Source: DASRDB01 sp035652815 (GTDB taxonomy: Bacteria > Chloroflexota > Ktedonobacteria > Ktedonobacterales > Ktedonobacteraceae). Taken from it: DNA of 64,000 bases. Numbering within the stretch: the first letter of the stretch is position 1; each line of letters begins with the position of its first letter. Positions 26,101 to 35,332 of this stretch are shown piece after piece. A model generated the notes under the pieces. The model saw only the letters and a list, made by a program, of their open reading frames with translations, did no database searches and was not told the DNA's origin. Both the position numbers and the translations under genes were made by a program. The stretch covers positions 62,001-126,000 of the forward strand of contig DASRDB010000015.1 of the NCBI GenBank assembly GCA_035652815.1, in the 5' to 3' direction.

Positions 26101-26207
26101 CAGAAGAACAGGCCCTCACTGCCCGGTTGTACAGGTACACATCTGTTCTTATGAGCGATGTTTTTATGGAAGCAATGTTCTATGTTGACAATACCAACTG
26201 GGTATAA
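26097..26207 (+). CDS. possible 36-residue ORF coupled to the ABC ATPase gene
   Basis: Reads MTEEQALTARLYRYTSVLMS and ends 15 bases before the ABC ATPase start, with AAAGGAGA in between. It overlaps the preceding short frame by 4 bases. It is acidic and helical-looking and not recognised. It may be the C-terminal half of one small gene with the ORF at 25975, or a leader peptide. Confidence 0.3.
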   Translation: MTEEQALTARLYRYTSVLMSDVFMEAMFYVDNTNWV

Positions 26208-26222
26208 AGGAGAAAAGCATTC

Positions 26223-27179
26223 ATGGCAGTTCATAATCTCGAAGTACCAAGCTTATCAGAAACTATCACTATCGATGCGACTAAAGATGCAGTGGTCATC
26301 GATGGTGTTTCAAAGATATTCCGAAAACCAAAGCCCCTGTTCTCTTTCTTGAGCAAGAAGCGCGAGCAGGAGGCGAAGCGCGAAGTGATTGCCGTCGATA
26401 ACGTCTCGATGACCGTCAAACGGCGCGAGATCATGGGCATCCTGGGCGCGAACGGCTCTGGCAAATCGACGCTCATTCGTATGCTCTCGACGCTGCTCAT
26501 TCCAGATACAGGGCAGATCAGCATCTTCGGCTATGATGTAGTGAAGGACGAGCGCATGGTGCAGCGGCTCATCAACCGTGTGAGCGTTGAGGCCTCGTTC
26601 TTCAAGAAGCTGTCGCCGATGGAGAACCTGATATATGCAGCCCGGCTGTACAATATGACAACGCTTGAGGCGCGGACAAAGATTCAGGATATTCTGACGC
26701 GCCTGGGTATTCCACAGGATCGTATCGGGCAGCCTCTTGAAAACATGTCTCGTGGCATGCAGCAGAAAGTAGCCATCGCCCGAGCGTTTCTCACCGCTCC
26801 GATTGTCCTGCTGCTGGACGAGCCGACGACAGGCCTTGATCCGCGCTCGAAGATCGACGTGCAGAACTTTGTCCAGGAGTTGCGCGAGGTTCACGATGCG
26901 ACCATCTTGATTACCACGCACGACATGGACGAGGCCGAGGCCCTGTGTGATCGGGTCGCGATTATCGACCAGGGGCGTATCGTGGCGATGGGTAAGGTGG
27001 ACGAACTCAAGCGAGCCGTTACGGAGCGCATGGAGCGCACCACCCCTGTCACGATGAACGAAGTATTCATGCACTATACCGTTGCTCACCTCATCACTGA
27101 CGCCGATATCGAGCGCTACGGAAGCTGGGAAAAGGCTTTCGAAGCGTTTGAGGCGCAGAAAGAGGAAGAGAACGAATAA
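26223..27179 (+). CDS. ABC-2-type exporter, ATP-binding protein
   Basis: A 318-residue ATPase: Walker A GILGANGSGKSTLIRM, Q-loop region VSVEASFFKKLSPMENL, signature NMSRGMQQKVAIARA (variant of LSGGQ), Walker B IVLLLDEPTTGLDPRS and switch His in ILITTHDMDEAE. The N-terminus carries about 50 residues before the fold. It resembles DrrA- and CcmA-type exporters for drugs, lipids or polysaccharides. AAAGGAGA precedes the ATG by 10 bases. The permease follows after 16 bases. The substrate is unknown. Confidence 0.92.
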   Translation: MAVHNLEVPSLSETITIDATKDAVVIDGVSKIFRKPKPLFSFLSKKREQEAKREVIAVDNVSMTVKRREIMGILGANGSGKSTLIRMLSTLLIPDTGQISIFGYDVVKDERMVQRLINRVSVEASFFKKLSPMENLIYAARLYNMTTLEARTKIQDILTRLGIPQDRIGQPLENMSRGMQQKVAIARAFLTAPIVLLLDEPTTGLDPRSKIDVQNFVQELREVHDATILITTHDMDEAEALCDRVAIIDQGRIVAMGKVDELKRAVTERMERTTPVTMNEVFMHYTVAHLITDADIERYGSWEKAFEAFEAQKEEENE

Positions 27180-27195
27180 ACGGGAGTTTCTACCC

Positions 27196-28029
27196 ATGTC
27201 TTCAATGATGCATAGAGGGCGCGCATCCTACGCCTTCTTTGAACGAAACTGGAACCTGACCAAGCGATACTGGGCCTGGGAGCTTGTATGGCTTGTCTAC
27301 AATATCGTGAACGCGATGAGCGTGACCTACATCGGAAAAAGCGCTCAGTTGATTACCGGCGTGAAGGGGATCGATATCGACCGCATGGTGCTGTACCTGC
27401 TGATCGGTACCTCGGTCTGGTCGTACCTCAGCGTGACCTTCGAGGGTGTCACCGACATGATTACCATCGAACGCTGGGAGGGAACTATCGAGCATACCTT
27501 CATGGCTCCCATCTCGCGCTTCACGCACCTGATTGGCAGTTGCTGGTACGCGATCGCGCATGGCCTGCTCTTCACCTTCATCCAGTTGCTGGTGGTGGGA
27601 GCATTCTTCCATCTCGATCTGAGCCACGCCAACTACCTGACGGCGGTCTTTATCCTGTTGATTGGCAGCATCTCGTTCGTTGGCTTCGGCATTGGCGCGT
27701 CCATTTTGCCTCTGCTGTTCACGGAGCGCGGTTCGCAGATGTCCTATATCGTGCGCGCCATCCTGCTGCTGATCTCGGGCGTCTACTACCCGATCTCGGT
27801 TCTGCCAGGTTGGATGCAGCCGCTGGCAAGCATTTCTCCGGCTACCTATGTGCTGAATGGGTTGCGTGCGGGTGTGATGAACGGGCAGGTGATCTGGTCA
27901 GCAGAGATCTGGAGCTACACCTGGCCGCTGTTAATCACCGGAATTGTTAGCGTTCCGCTTGGCATCTACATCTTCCGCATTGCTGAGCGCTATGCAAAAC
28001 GAACCGGCAAACTCAAGAGAAACGGATAG
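27196..28029 (+). CDS. ABC-2-type exporter, permease
   Basis: 277 residues with six predicted membrane helices and the ABC-2 signature late in the protein (ILLLISGVYYPISVLPGWMQ, then SPATYVLNGLRAGVM). It pairs with the preceding ATPase. The start at 27196 is supported by CGGGAG ten bases upstream; the frame is open further but only inside the ATPase gene. ABC-2 permeases of this kind export drugs, lipids or polymers; which one cannot be told here. Confidence 0.92.
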   Translation: MSSMMHRGRASYAFFERNWNLTKRYWAWELVWLVYNIVNAMSVTYIGKSAQLITGVKGIDIDRMVLYLLIGTSVWSYLSVTFEGVTDMITIERWEGTIEHTFMAPISRFTHLIGSCWYAIAHGLLFTFIQLLVVGAFFHLDLSHANYLTAVFILLIGSISFVGFGIGASILPLLFTERGSQMSYIVRAILLLISGVYYPISVLPGWMQPLASISPATYVLNGLRAGVMNGQVIWSAEIWSYTWPLLITGIVSVPLGIYIFRIAERYAKRTGKLKRNG

Positions 28030-28139
28030 CTTGCATGGATGGAGCAGAGGCGTTTGAGCAAGCATGAAGAAACGCTTCTGAAACGCGGCCTGCTCTATCC
28101 TGTAACCGAATAACGATAAAAAATAAGGAGAACTATAAA

Positions 28140-29120
28140 ATGGCCCAGCAAGTGTTGACAGATTTTCAGGTGCGCCGACCAACGATGAGCGACCTGAATG
28201 CAGTATATAAAGTGCTTGAAACCTGTGATCTTGCCGATTTCGGCGCACCGGATATTACCCTGGATGACTTACGAAATGCCTGGCGATCTCCAAGCTATAG
28301 CCTGGAGGACAATGCCTGGGTGGTTACTACTTCAGATGGAGAGATCATAGCTTTTGCTGATGTGGAGGAGCTTGAACATGTGCGGAACTTTGCCTACGTG
28401 CGAGTGCTTCCCGGATATGCAGGCACGGGCATCTACGAGTACCTGTTGCAGCAGACCGAGCAGTGGGCAAGGCGGCAAATACCTCTGGCGAGACCTGATG
28501 CACGTGTCTCCATTACCAGTTGGATAGCTCCCCATAACGAAGCTGCCCGGCGTAGTTTGTTAGAGCAGGGCTTTCAGGAAATTCGTCGCCACTGGCGCAT
28601 GGAGATCGAGTTTAACGAAGCTCCGCCCGCGCCGCAGTGGCCCGAGCATATCACGGTACGCACCTTTCAACGAGGGGAAGAACGACTGGTTTTTGATACC
28701 GACGAAGAGGCCTTTAAAGATCACTGGGGCCATCTTCCAATGGATTTTGAGCGCTGGAAGCATTGGACGGTCGAGCGCGAAAACTTTGATCCGACGCTCT
28801 GGTTCCTGGCCTTTGATGGCGACCGCATAGCTGGCATCTCATTGTGTAAGCGAGAACACGAATTTGGTTGGGTTGATACCCTGGGCGTCCTTCGTCCCTG
28901 GCGGCGTCAGGGCCTGGGTATGGCTCTCCTGCTGCACTCGTTCAATGAGTTTTACCGGCGCGGATGGCGCAAAGCAGGATTGGGAGTCGATTCACAGAAT
29001 TTAACTGGCGCGACCCGGCTCTATGAACGAGCGGGTATGCACGTCGCACGTACATTTGTCACGTATGAGAAGGAGCTACGACCGGGCGTGGAGTTGAGTA
29101 CGCAAACGGTTTCGGTCTAG
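28140..29120 (+). CDS. tandem GNAT acetyltransferase (MshD-like architecture)
   Basis: 326 residues with two GNAT domains. The first (about residues 8-160) has a degraded acetyl-CoA loop (LPGYAGTGIYEYLL). The second (about residues 172-315) is intact: RPWRRQGLGMALLLHSF and NLTGATRLYERAGMHV. Two-domain proteins of this form include mycothiol synthase, where only the C-terminal domain is active. The actual substrate is unknown. AAGGAG lies 9 bases before the ATG. It lies 110 bases after the ABC permease and just before a paralogue. Confidence 0.85.
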   Translation: MAQQVLTDFQVRRPTMSDLNAVYKVLETCDLADFGAPDITLDDLRNAWRSPSYSLEDNAWVVTTSDGEIIAFADVEELEHVRNFAYVRVLPGYAGTGIYEYLLQQTEQWARRQIPLARPDARVSITSWIAPHNEAARRSLLEQGFQEIRRHWRMEIEFNEAPPAPQWPEHITVRTFQRGEERLVFDTDEEAFKDHWGHLPMDFERWKHWTVERENFDPTLWFLAFDGDRIAGISLCKREHEFGWVDTLGVLRPWRRQGLGMALLLHSFNEFYRRGWRKAGLGVDSQNLTGATRLYERAGMHVARTFVTYEKELRPGVELSTQTVSV

Positions 29121-29186
29121 AGCGGAGTGGAAGCGGCTATTCCTTCCCCTCCTTCTCAAAAAGCCCGTAGAATGGAGAACCTGGCA

Positions 29187-29861
29187 ATGTCTGTTTCTTT
29201 GAAAAACCTGTCGGCACGTAGACCAACATTTGAAGATGAGGTAGCCATCTCTGAGTTAATCAGAGCGTGTGACATTGCTGAATACGGTATACAGGATAGC
29301 AGTGTGGATGACTTGAAGGCGATATTGCAAAAGGTTGGTTTTCACCTGGAGAGCGATGCCTGGGTCATCACAACCCATAAAGGGCAGATCGTTGGATTTG
29401 CCTGTGTCTGGCACCAGGATTACGAGGAGATTCACACCTTCGTCTGCGTGCATCCGCACTATCGCAAGCGCGGTATAGGTACGCTGCTGCTGCGGCTGGT
29501 AGAGCTGCGAGCCCGCGAAAAGATGCGCTGCGCCCGTGAGGACGCGCGAGTGATATTGAGAGCAATGGTGAGTGGCACCAACATCGAGGCGAGAAACCTG
29601 TTCGAGCGGGAAGGTTACACGACAGTACGCGAGTTCTGGCGGGTAGTGGTAACGCTCGATGGGTCCACCGATAGCGGCTTACCGGCTGGTAAGATGACCC
29701 TCGATCTCGATGTAGACTCGCGACGGTTGATCGGTACATCGCCGCTGTTCGACCGCGATGGCATCTACAGCATCCGGCAGTACTACACGTATGAGAAGGA
29801 GTTGCGTTCTGGAGCGATTCATCCCCAGATCGAAGATGAGCTTCAGCCGCTCTCCGCGTAG
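29187..29861 (+). CDS. GNAT acetyltransferase, paralogue of the preceding gene
   Basis: About 224 residues. The N-terminal GNAT domain aligns with the first domain of the upstream gene (both open with RRPT and contain a CD[IL]A[ED][FY]G motif), but here it has an intact CoA loop HPHYRKRGIGTLLLRLVEL and NIEARNLFEREGYTTV. The C-terminal end also matches the neighbour (TYEKELR), so the second GNAT domain appears to have been lost from the middle, probably by duplication and deletion. ATG 29187 has GGAGA 8 bases upstream; an earlier ATG at 29172 overlaps that site. Confidence 0.82.
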   Translation: MSVSLKNLSARRPTFEDEVAISELIRACDIAEYGIQDSSVDDLKAILQKVGFHLESDAWVITTHKGQIVGFACVWHQDYEEIHTFVCVHPHYRKRGIGTLLLRLVELRAREKMRCAREDARVILRAMVSGTNIEARNLFEREGYTTVREFWRVVVTLDGSTDSGLPAGKMTLDLDVDSRRLIGTSPLFDRDGIYSIRQYYTYEKELRSGAIHPQIEDELQPLSA

Positions 29862-29877
29862 TTGTGGTTTCTTCTAA

Positions 29878-29928
29878 AGATGCTGGGAATATGTTCGTCA
29901 GAAAAAGATGGGCATATTCCCAGCATCT
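29878..29928 (+). terminator. 16-bp perfect hairpin after the GNAT pair
   Basis: AGATGCTGGGAATATG (29878-29893) pairs perfectly with 29913-29928 across a 19-base loop. The T-run is weak, so termination is likely but not certain. Confidence 0.55.
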
Positions 29929-30040
29929 GCGAAGTACTATTTTGGACGGTGCTGGCGTTACTATCATTTTCTTTCTGCCGTTTGAAAGGATGTGGGTGAA
30001 GTCCTTATTTCAGGAACATGTATAACAGAGGAAAACTCGT

Positions 30041-30229
30041 ATGGTATATGCAAGTATGCTGGCATCTGTAGCCTCCGGGGGCATACGTCTCGTTTATTTA
30101 TTGTTGGTGATACTGGCAGTGCTGCTGCTGCTGGTAGGATGTGGTATTGCGGTGTATACGTTATACAATCTACGGAAAGATTCGCTTGCGCTCGTTTCCA
30201 TGGAACAACTGGATAGCGAAAACCGGTAA
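30041..30229 (+). CDS. 62-residue single-pass membrane protein
   Basis: ATG 30041 follows GAGGAAA. A long hydrophobic helix spans residues about 15-44 (LVYLLLVILAVLLLLVGCGI), followed by a short polar tail. Not recognised. Its 3' end overlaps the frame of the following MFS gene by up to 89 bases, so the two may be translationally coupled. Confidence 0.5.
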   Translation: MVYASMLASVASGGIRLVYLLLVILAVLLLLVGCGIAVYTLYNLRKDSLALVSMEQLDSENR

Positions 30230-31502
30230 ACTATCGCGTCGAACGGTCATTCCACTGCTCGTTGGCACGTTGATTTTGCGCGCCAACGGGGGAGCCAGTT
30301 CGATTGTGCTGGGTCGTTTCCTCGCGCAACTTTCCCGAGAGCATGGCCATCCCATCTCCAATATCGATGTCGGCCTGATTTCTGCGGCCTTTTTCGTTGT
30401 AGAACTTTCCCTCGCGCCAGTTATGGGGGCGCTCAGCGATCGCTGGGGCAGGCGCTTTTTTCTGACGATCGGTCCGTTGTTTGGGCTTGTCCAGGTTGGT
30501 CTGCTTATTTTCACACCCTCGACGGACCCTTTGCCTTATTTACTCAGTCTGCAATTTTTGTCCGGTATCGCTTCGGCCATGCAGGTACCGGCGGTTCTTG
30601 GCTATCTTGCGGATTATACCAGGGACAATAACGCGCTTCGCATGCGCGTGATGAGCTTTTACGAACTGGTTACGAGTGGCGGATTGGCGGTAGGCGTTCT
30701 TCTAGGCGGTTTTGCCTGGGACCGCTTCGGGCGCAATACCTTCGCCCTGCTTGCGCTTGGTTATTTGATTGTCACTTTCTGTATGCTGCTGGTTCCTGCG
30801 GTGAGGCAGGTGATCGAGCGCGTGCGCTTGCGCGCCCTTGCTCAGCGCTACTGGCGTGTTCTGCGCACTCCTCGCCTGTTCATCTTCATACCCGCCTGGA
30901 TCAGTATCAGCGCGCTGGTAGGTGTCTGGCTGAGTTCGCAGTTAACCTTCGTGCTTTCCTCGCGGCGTGACCCGCATCAACTTTTGATGGGCAGCATGAG
31001 CGGACACGGCGGAGGTGGACGTATCAGCCTTATTCTGGGGGCCTATGTGCTATTCTTTGGCCTCAGCCTGCTTTTCTGGGCTTTCTTTCTTAACCGCGCT
31101 CCCCGTCTGTTCTTGATGCTCGCCTCTATCACAGGCGTGTACCTGGCATGTATTGCCCTGGCCGGTCTCAATCACACGGGGGAGGATGCGCGGCCTTTGC
31201 AAATTATATGGCTCGCGCTGTTATTTGTCGGTGTTTTCGCGGAAACGAGTTTCGCGCCAGCCGCTCTGGCATACCTCGCTGATGTCTCTGAGGAGGCGGC
31301 CAGAGATCGCGGTTTGCTCATGGGCCTGTACTCCGTCTTTTTAGGCCTCGGCCAGCTACTCGGTAATGGGCTGGGAGGCGTTTTCGCCCAATACTGGGGC
31401 TTTGATGGCATGATCTACCTCACGGCTATCCTGGCCTTTGTGGCATTGGTCGCGCTCCTGGTACTCTTTCGCATGGAGAGAGGTTCCTCGCGTTTGGAAT
31501 AA
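30141..31502 (+). CDS. MFS transporter
   Basis: Twelve-helix major facilitator: the loop 2-3 motif is GALSDRWGRRFFLTIGPL, with PAVLGYLADYT and a second-half APAALAYLADVSEE plus GLYSVFLGLGQLLGNGLGG. It resembles drug or sugar exporters; the substrate is unknown. The start is uncertain. The first clear fold begins at about 30225 (LSRRTVIPLLVGTL), where no ATG or GTG is in frame; GTG 30141 is the first candidate and lies inside the preceding small gene. Reinitiation after the small gene is plausible. Confidence 0.8.
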   Translation: MVLRCIRYTIYGKIRLRSFPWNNWIAKTGKLSRRTVIPLLVGTLILRANGGASSIVLGRFLAQLSREHGHPISNIDVGLISAAFFVVELSLAPVMGALSDRWGRRFFLTIGPLFGLVQVGLLIFTPSTDPLPYLLSLQFLSGIASAMQVPAVLGYLADYTRDNNALRMRVMSFYELVTSGGLAVGVLLGGFAWDRFGRNTFALLALGYLIVTFCMLLVPAVRQVIERVRLRALAQRYWRVLRTPRLFIFIPAWISISALVGVWLSSQLTFVLSSRRDPHQLLMGSMSGHGGGGRISLILGAYVLFFGLSLLFWAFFLNRAPRLFLMLASITGVYLACIALAGLNHTGEDARPLQIIWLALLFVGVFAETSFAPAALAYLADVSEEAARDRGLLMGLYSVFLGLGQLLGNGLGGVFAQYWGFDGMIYLTAILAFVALVALLVLFRMERGSSRLE

Positions 31503-31584
31503 AACAGCAAATACCTGTTGTTTGTCAGAATATAATCACTTCTTTTTTCCTTCTTTGTACGCAAAATGGATAGGTAGATCTGCT

Positions 31585-31680
31585 ATGACGAGAAAAGCAA
31601 AAATTATTGTCACTATTGCCCTGATGCTTGGTATGTCCCTGGCCGCGCTCGATACTACTATTGTAGGAACAGCGCTGCGT
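31585..31680 (+). pseudogene. 5' fragment of a DHA2-family MFS drug transporter, split by an integrated element
   Basis: ATG 31585 begins MTRKAKIIVTIALMLGMSLA and continues ALDTTIVGTAL, the first helix and motif D of 14-helix EmrB/QacA-type transporters. After codon 31 the match stops exactly where the recombinase gene ends on the other strand. The rest of the transporter resumes at 36892 in the same strand and order. About 20 codons normally found between the two parts are not seen at either junction. As it stands the gene cannot make a full transporter. Confidence 0.85.
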
Positions 31681-33768
31681 TCATATACATCTAATAACCT
31701 CTCCGTTAGTACCATCATCCCTCACCTCGTTTCTATCTGTGAAAAAGATTAAATCGTGGCATTCTTCACGCTTGGTATAGGCAAGTGACCAATATTCCTG
31801 ACCGCTGAATTCACGCGCTTTGACTGCTCCTCGCATTTTGGCAATTGGCTCTATGCCTATGCCGTATTCTTCCAAAACTTGCACATCTTCACGTGTCATA
31901 TACGCATCTAAACGGTGGGACGCTTTCGGGATAAATCGTCTCCCGCATTTGCGCAGGCCCATATTAGAGATAGCGGTTTGTGAAAACTTCGGCAACGCTG
32001 CCAACACTTCTTCAACTGGCGCATTCCGCTCCGCAAGGGCTTTCAGTGTTGCAATATCTTCAGCAAACCAGTGGTATTTATCCCCTTTGTTGAGCCAAAT
32101 AATACCTCTATCACTCTGCCAGAAGTCCCATTGGACTTCAAAACTCCAGATGTGGTTGGAGCGTGGAGTGAGCAGAATCCCTTTACAAAAGACATTGACG
32201 ACATCTCTAATTTTTGCAGGCGGCAAGCTATCCCAATTTTCTCGTAGCTGCTCTAATCGGCTTAACAGGTCAGGTAACGGGATATACTTTGATGGTTTGC
32301 TCAGTACTGCATTTAGACGGGTTATTTCCGCTTCCCGCTCTGCAACCTTCTCATACTTTTCCTGAATGGTTCGCGGTGACATTTTCGCCCGTATGACGGG
32401 ATTTTCCAGATCGTCTAAGATTGCCCGTCGCTGGGTTTCAAGTCCGTCAATGGTTATTTGGATGTGTGCGCGTTTTTTAGCTTCTGCTTCGTATAAAGAA
32501 CTTGCCGCTTGTGCATACTCATAACACTTATCATTGAGTAGCACACGGTAGGTAAAGACATCTTTGAACATGGTTTCAACTGTTGCTAAGGGGATAATAT
32601 CCCGTCTGTTGGGATGCATACGATTTTCTGTCTCTTTCCAGGCATAACTGATTTCCCCATTATGAGGTGAAACTGAAACAATGCAACCTGGAAACGGACG
32701 AAGCAGCAATCCTTTCAATAGGGTATCGTAACGCTTCTTTTTTTGTTGGGAACGGATGCTCTCCTGTCGTCTGTCTAAAAGGTATTGCACCGTATCCCAT
32801 ATCTCCCTGGAAACAATCGCTTCATGATTGTGAGGGTATTCTTTACCACCTGTTTTCCATGTACCGATGTAAACAGGGTTGCGCAAGATATTCAGAAGGG
32901 TCTTATATGTTCCGATACGGTAACCGACTCCTGGAATTTTGATTAGCTCAATTCTGTTATTAAATAAGGGATCGTCGTACCAGGGAAAATGAACAGGTTC
33001 CTGTTCTAATTCATGCAAAAGCGCGAACGCATCTCCATCCAACTCAATCAGGCGTAAAAAGATTTTTTCCTTGACTGCATGCGCATGCTTGGGAAGCACT
33101 ATGTATTTTTTGTAGGTGGGGCTGTGTTTGTTTCTATCTACAGTATATCCGATGTTAATAGCACGGCTATCGTACTTACCTGAATGGGCAGCAAAAGCAC
33201 GCATAGGAATCAGTCGTTTGTTTAACTGTAAGTCGAGAGCCTGCCATGCTAATTTGCAGTCTTCTATGAACTTATCGTAATCTTCCGATATCCACATACT
33301 ATAAATATAGTCGCTGGTGATAATGAGAATTTTCTTTTCGTAACATGCCTTCGCAAAACGGATAACATTCTCTAAAAGCTTGTCACGAAATAACCTGTCA
33401 ACCAGAAACACATAGATTGCTTTAATGTAACCGCTTTGTATGTCTTCTAGCAATCTAGTGATGCCTACTCGCTCACCAAGACCTAATCTGCCACTATACG
33501 TAAAGTCTTCAAAGTATTCAATGATAAGCTCTTCATCCCAGCCGTACTGAGAAGCGAGTATTTTGCGTTGTTCTTCAATCTGATAATCTCTGCTCTCGGT
33601 CTTGTTCTCGAACTGGAATAAGGATGATTGTCGCCCATAGAGAGCGATAGGTTCGTTTACAGGAAATTTCACTGGTTCTGCTATCTGGTAGCCTGCTAAC
33701 CGGTTTGGCATCGTAATCATGAGATTGCCTTCATCCAGTCTGTTTTTTGTGTGTTCGCTGTTCTGCAT
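31681..33768 (-). CDS. large serine recombinase (site-specific integrase)
   Basis: 695 residues. The resolvase domain starts late (about residue 40): ALYGRQSS gives the YxRxS motif with Ser48 as nucleophile, and VFLVDRLFRD gives the DRLxR motif. A recombinase domain follows (LLNILRNPVYIGTW), then a zinc-ribbon-like or coiled-coil region (about residues 400-480) and an unusual C-terminal extension of about 150 residues. Length and layout match phage and transposon large serine integrases. ATG 33768 has GAGG nine bases upstream. Predicted to have inserted the element and to be able to excise it together with a directionality factor. Confidence 0.92.
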   Translation of the reverse strand: MQNSEHTKNRLDEGNLMITMPNRLAGYQIAEPVKFPVNEPIALYGRQSSLFQFENKTESRDYQIEEQRKILASQYGWDEELIIEYFEDFTYSGRLGLGERVGITRLLEDIQSGYIKAIYVFLVDRLFRDKLLENVIRFAKACYEKKILIITSDYIYSMWISEDYDKFIEDCKLAWQALDLQLNKRLIPMRAFAAHSGKYDSRAINIGYTVDRNKHSPTYKKYIVLPKHAHAVKEKIFLRLIELDGDAFALLHELEQEPVHFPWYDDPLFNNRIELIKIPGVGYRIGTYKTLLNILRNPVYIGTWKTGGKEYPHNHEAIVSREIWDTVQYLLDRRQESIRSQQKKKRYDTLLKGLLLRPFPGCIVSVSPHNGEISYAWKETENRMHPNRRDIIPLATVETMFKDVFTYRVLLNDKCYEYAQAASSLYEAEAKKRAHIQITIDGLETQRRAILDDLENPVIRAKMSPRTIQEKYEKVAEREAEITRLNAVLSKPSKYIPLPDLLSRLEQLRENWDSLPPAKIRDVVNVFCKGILLTPRSNHIWSFEVQWDFWQSDRGIIWLNKGDKYHWFAEDIATLKALAERNAPVEEVLAALPKFSQTAISNMGLRKCGRRFIPKASHRLDAYMTREDVQVLEEYGIGIEPIAKMRGAVKAREFSGQEYWSLAYTKREECHDLIFFTDRNEVRDDGTNGEVIRCI

Positions 33769-33824
33769 GTAAATTATCCTCTTCGTTTTCTCGTACTTCT
33801 GCTTTTTTTTAGTGTTCCTGGCAA

Positions 33825-34082
33825 CTATGAGAGAACTTCCCAGAGTTCTTCAAAGTCGTCGATGTCAAATGCTTCTAACACCTCTTCAATGCTGCTATAC
33901 TCCTGTTCCAGCACACCTACGCACGTATCGCGTATCAAGGCCGTCAGTATAACGGTAATGGTCTCACTGCCAGGGTCTTTCTTCACGCAACTGACCCGAA
34001 CAATGGTATGACAGGTAAAAATAGCCTGTTTTCCCTGATCGATGAGGGTTCCTATCTCCTGGTAGCTATAAACGCGCTTCAT
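33825..34082 (-). CDS. 85-residue protein of unknown function in the element
   Basis: Reads MKRVYSYQEIGTLIDQG at the start and ends in an acidic helix (EEVLEAFDIDDFEELWEVL). The middle is a beta-rich stretch with two cysteines. I do not recognise it. Its start overlaps the stop of the upstream baseplate-J-like gene by 4 bases (ATGA), so it is translated from the same message; the recombinase follows 56 bases later. Confidence 0.65.
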   Translation of the reverse strand: MKRVYSYQEIGTLIDQGKQAIFTCHTIVRVSCVKKDPGSETITVILTALIRDTCVGVLEQEYSSIEEVLEAFDIDDFEELWEVLS

Positions 34083-35284
34083 GCTTCTGCTCCTATGAGG
34101 ATTTCAAAGTGGATATGGCCTGGGTCTTCAGGTAGAGATGCTGGTATAGTTGCGTCTTTAATAAAGCCGGTGCTAAGTAAGTACTTCTTTGCTTGCTCTG
34201 GCGTTTTCCCTGCTATTTTCTGCGCTAAAAACTCCTCGTAGTCCTGTGAAAGTAGATACACCCATGTCCCCCTGATTTGAACCTGGAACGGTGCTACTCT
34301 AAGCACTTTTGAAGACACCTGGCCTATAAGCTGATAGTTAGCACCTGGGCGGGTCGAGGTAAAGGCTGCATCTATTTTCTTCTGTAGCTCCTGAGTATTA
34401 TACGCAATACCGCTGCAGGTATACTTAGCTTGTATTGTTACTGTGCTAGCCTCTTGACCGATGCCATGATCGGCAATTGTAGCAAAGTGACAGTTCTGAG
34501 GAACAAGATTTTCATTTGGGCGCAAGGTAAAAGCACCGGGTATTTGCTGACTAAGAGTCGTTTTTAATGTTGAGATAAGGCTATCTACATCGGTTTGTGC
34601 AACCGTTTTGAAGTCCCGCTCATCTCTACCGCCTGTAAATTGACTGTTCTTGACTAATACCCCATTTGAGATAGTTGTATTTATATCACCATAAGAAATA
34701 TTCCCTTTTTGTCCTGGCTTTATGGCATGTGCTGAGACGGTAGCGATAGAAAATTGTGGTGGCGCTGCTGGTAAAATAGTAACGGTTTCCTCTGTCACTA
34801 CTTTTATACCGTCTGCTGCGGTGAAAACCGTTCCAGCATAGATCGTCTGAGATGTAAAGAGGCCGTTATAAAATGTGAGAATTCCTCTTGCCTCGGTAGC
34901 GTTCTGATGGCCGTGACCTGTGGTTTTTCCTGTAGCTTGCTTCGTCAAAGTAACTGGCTGCAACTGCCGAACAGACACAGATAGAGGCGTAGTGATTGTC
35001 ACATGTTTAGAAAGAGGAACAATGGTGATTGTCACTGTTGGATAGGTGACAATTCCTAGAATTGCTCCTCCAACAAAAGAGAAAAACATCACAAGAACAA
35101 GCCATATTGCAGGCCAGCAAATTTCTTGTGGCTGGTGTAGTGGTATAGTATCGAGTTTGCTATACTCTCGCCTGAAAATAGTCTCAATGTCGTCTGAAAA
35201 TTCGTCGTCGTCCTCTTGTTGCAAGTGGTTGGTATCTTGTACCTGCTGAGTAAGTTTCTGCTCCTGCTCGTCCTGTACTTGCAT
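34079..35284 (-). CDS. membrane-anchored baseplate-J/gp47-like surface protein
   Basis: 401 residues. An acidic cytoplasmic segment (1-48) precedes one membrane helix (about 50-75), and the rest lies outside. The outer part has features of baseplate-J-like proteins: ATEARGILTFYNG, IYAGTVFTAADGIKVVTEE, AHAIKPGQKGNISYGDIN and GRDERDFKTVAQTDVDSL. Non-phage versions occur on Gram-positive-type and Chloroflexota surfaces, with unclear function. ATG 35284 follows GGAGAG; the longer frame start has no such site. The family call is from memory of motifs and should be tested by profile search. Confidence 0.65.
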   Translation of the reverse strand: MQVQDEQEQKLTQQVQDTNHLQQEDDDEFSDDIETIFRREYSKLDTIPLHQPQEICWPAIWLVLVMFFSFVGGAILGIVTYPTVTITIVPLSKHVTITTPLSVSVRQLQPVTLTKQATGKTTGHGHQNATEARGILTFYNGLFTSQTIYAGTVFTAADGIKVVTEETVTILPAAPPQFSIATVSAHAIKPGQKGNISYGDINTTISNGVLVKNSQFTGGRDERDFKTVAQTDVDSLISTLKTTLSQQIPGAFTLRPNENLVPQNCHFATIADHGIGQEASTVTIQAKYTCSGIAYNTQELQKKIDAAFTSTRPGANYQLIGQVSSKVLRVAPFQVQIRGTWVYLLSQDYEEFLAQKIAGKTPEQAKKYLLSTGFIKDATIPASLPEDPGHIHFEILIGAEA

Positions 35285-35332
35285 GGCTCTCTCCACAAAA
35301 CAGAACGAGAAGCGGCATTGCTGCCGCTCCTC

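Noticed and set aside
27288..27950. 220-codon plus-strand frame inside the ABC permease
   Set aside because: Out-of-frame reading of a clear membrane protein gene; no start signal.
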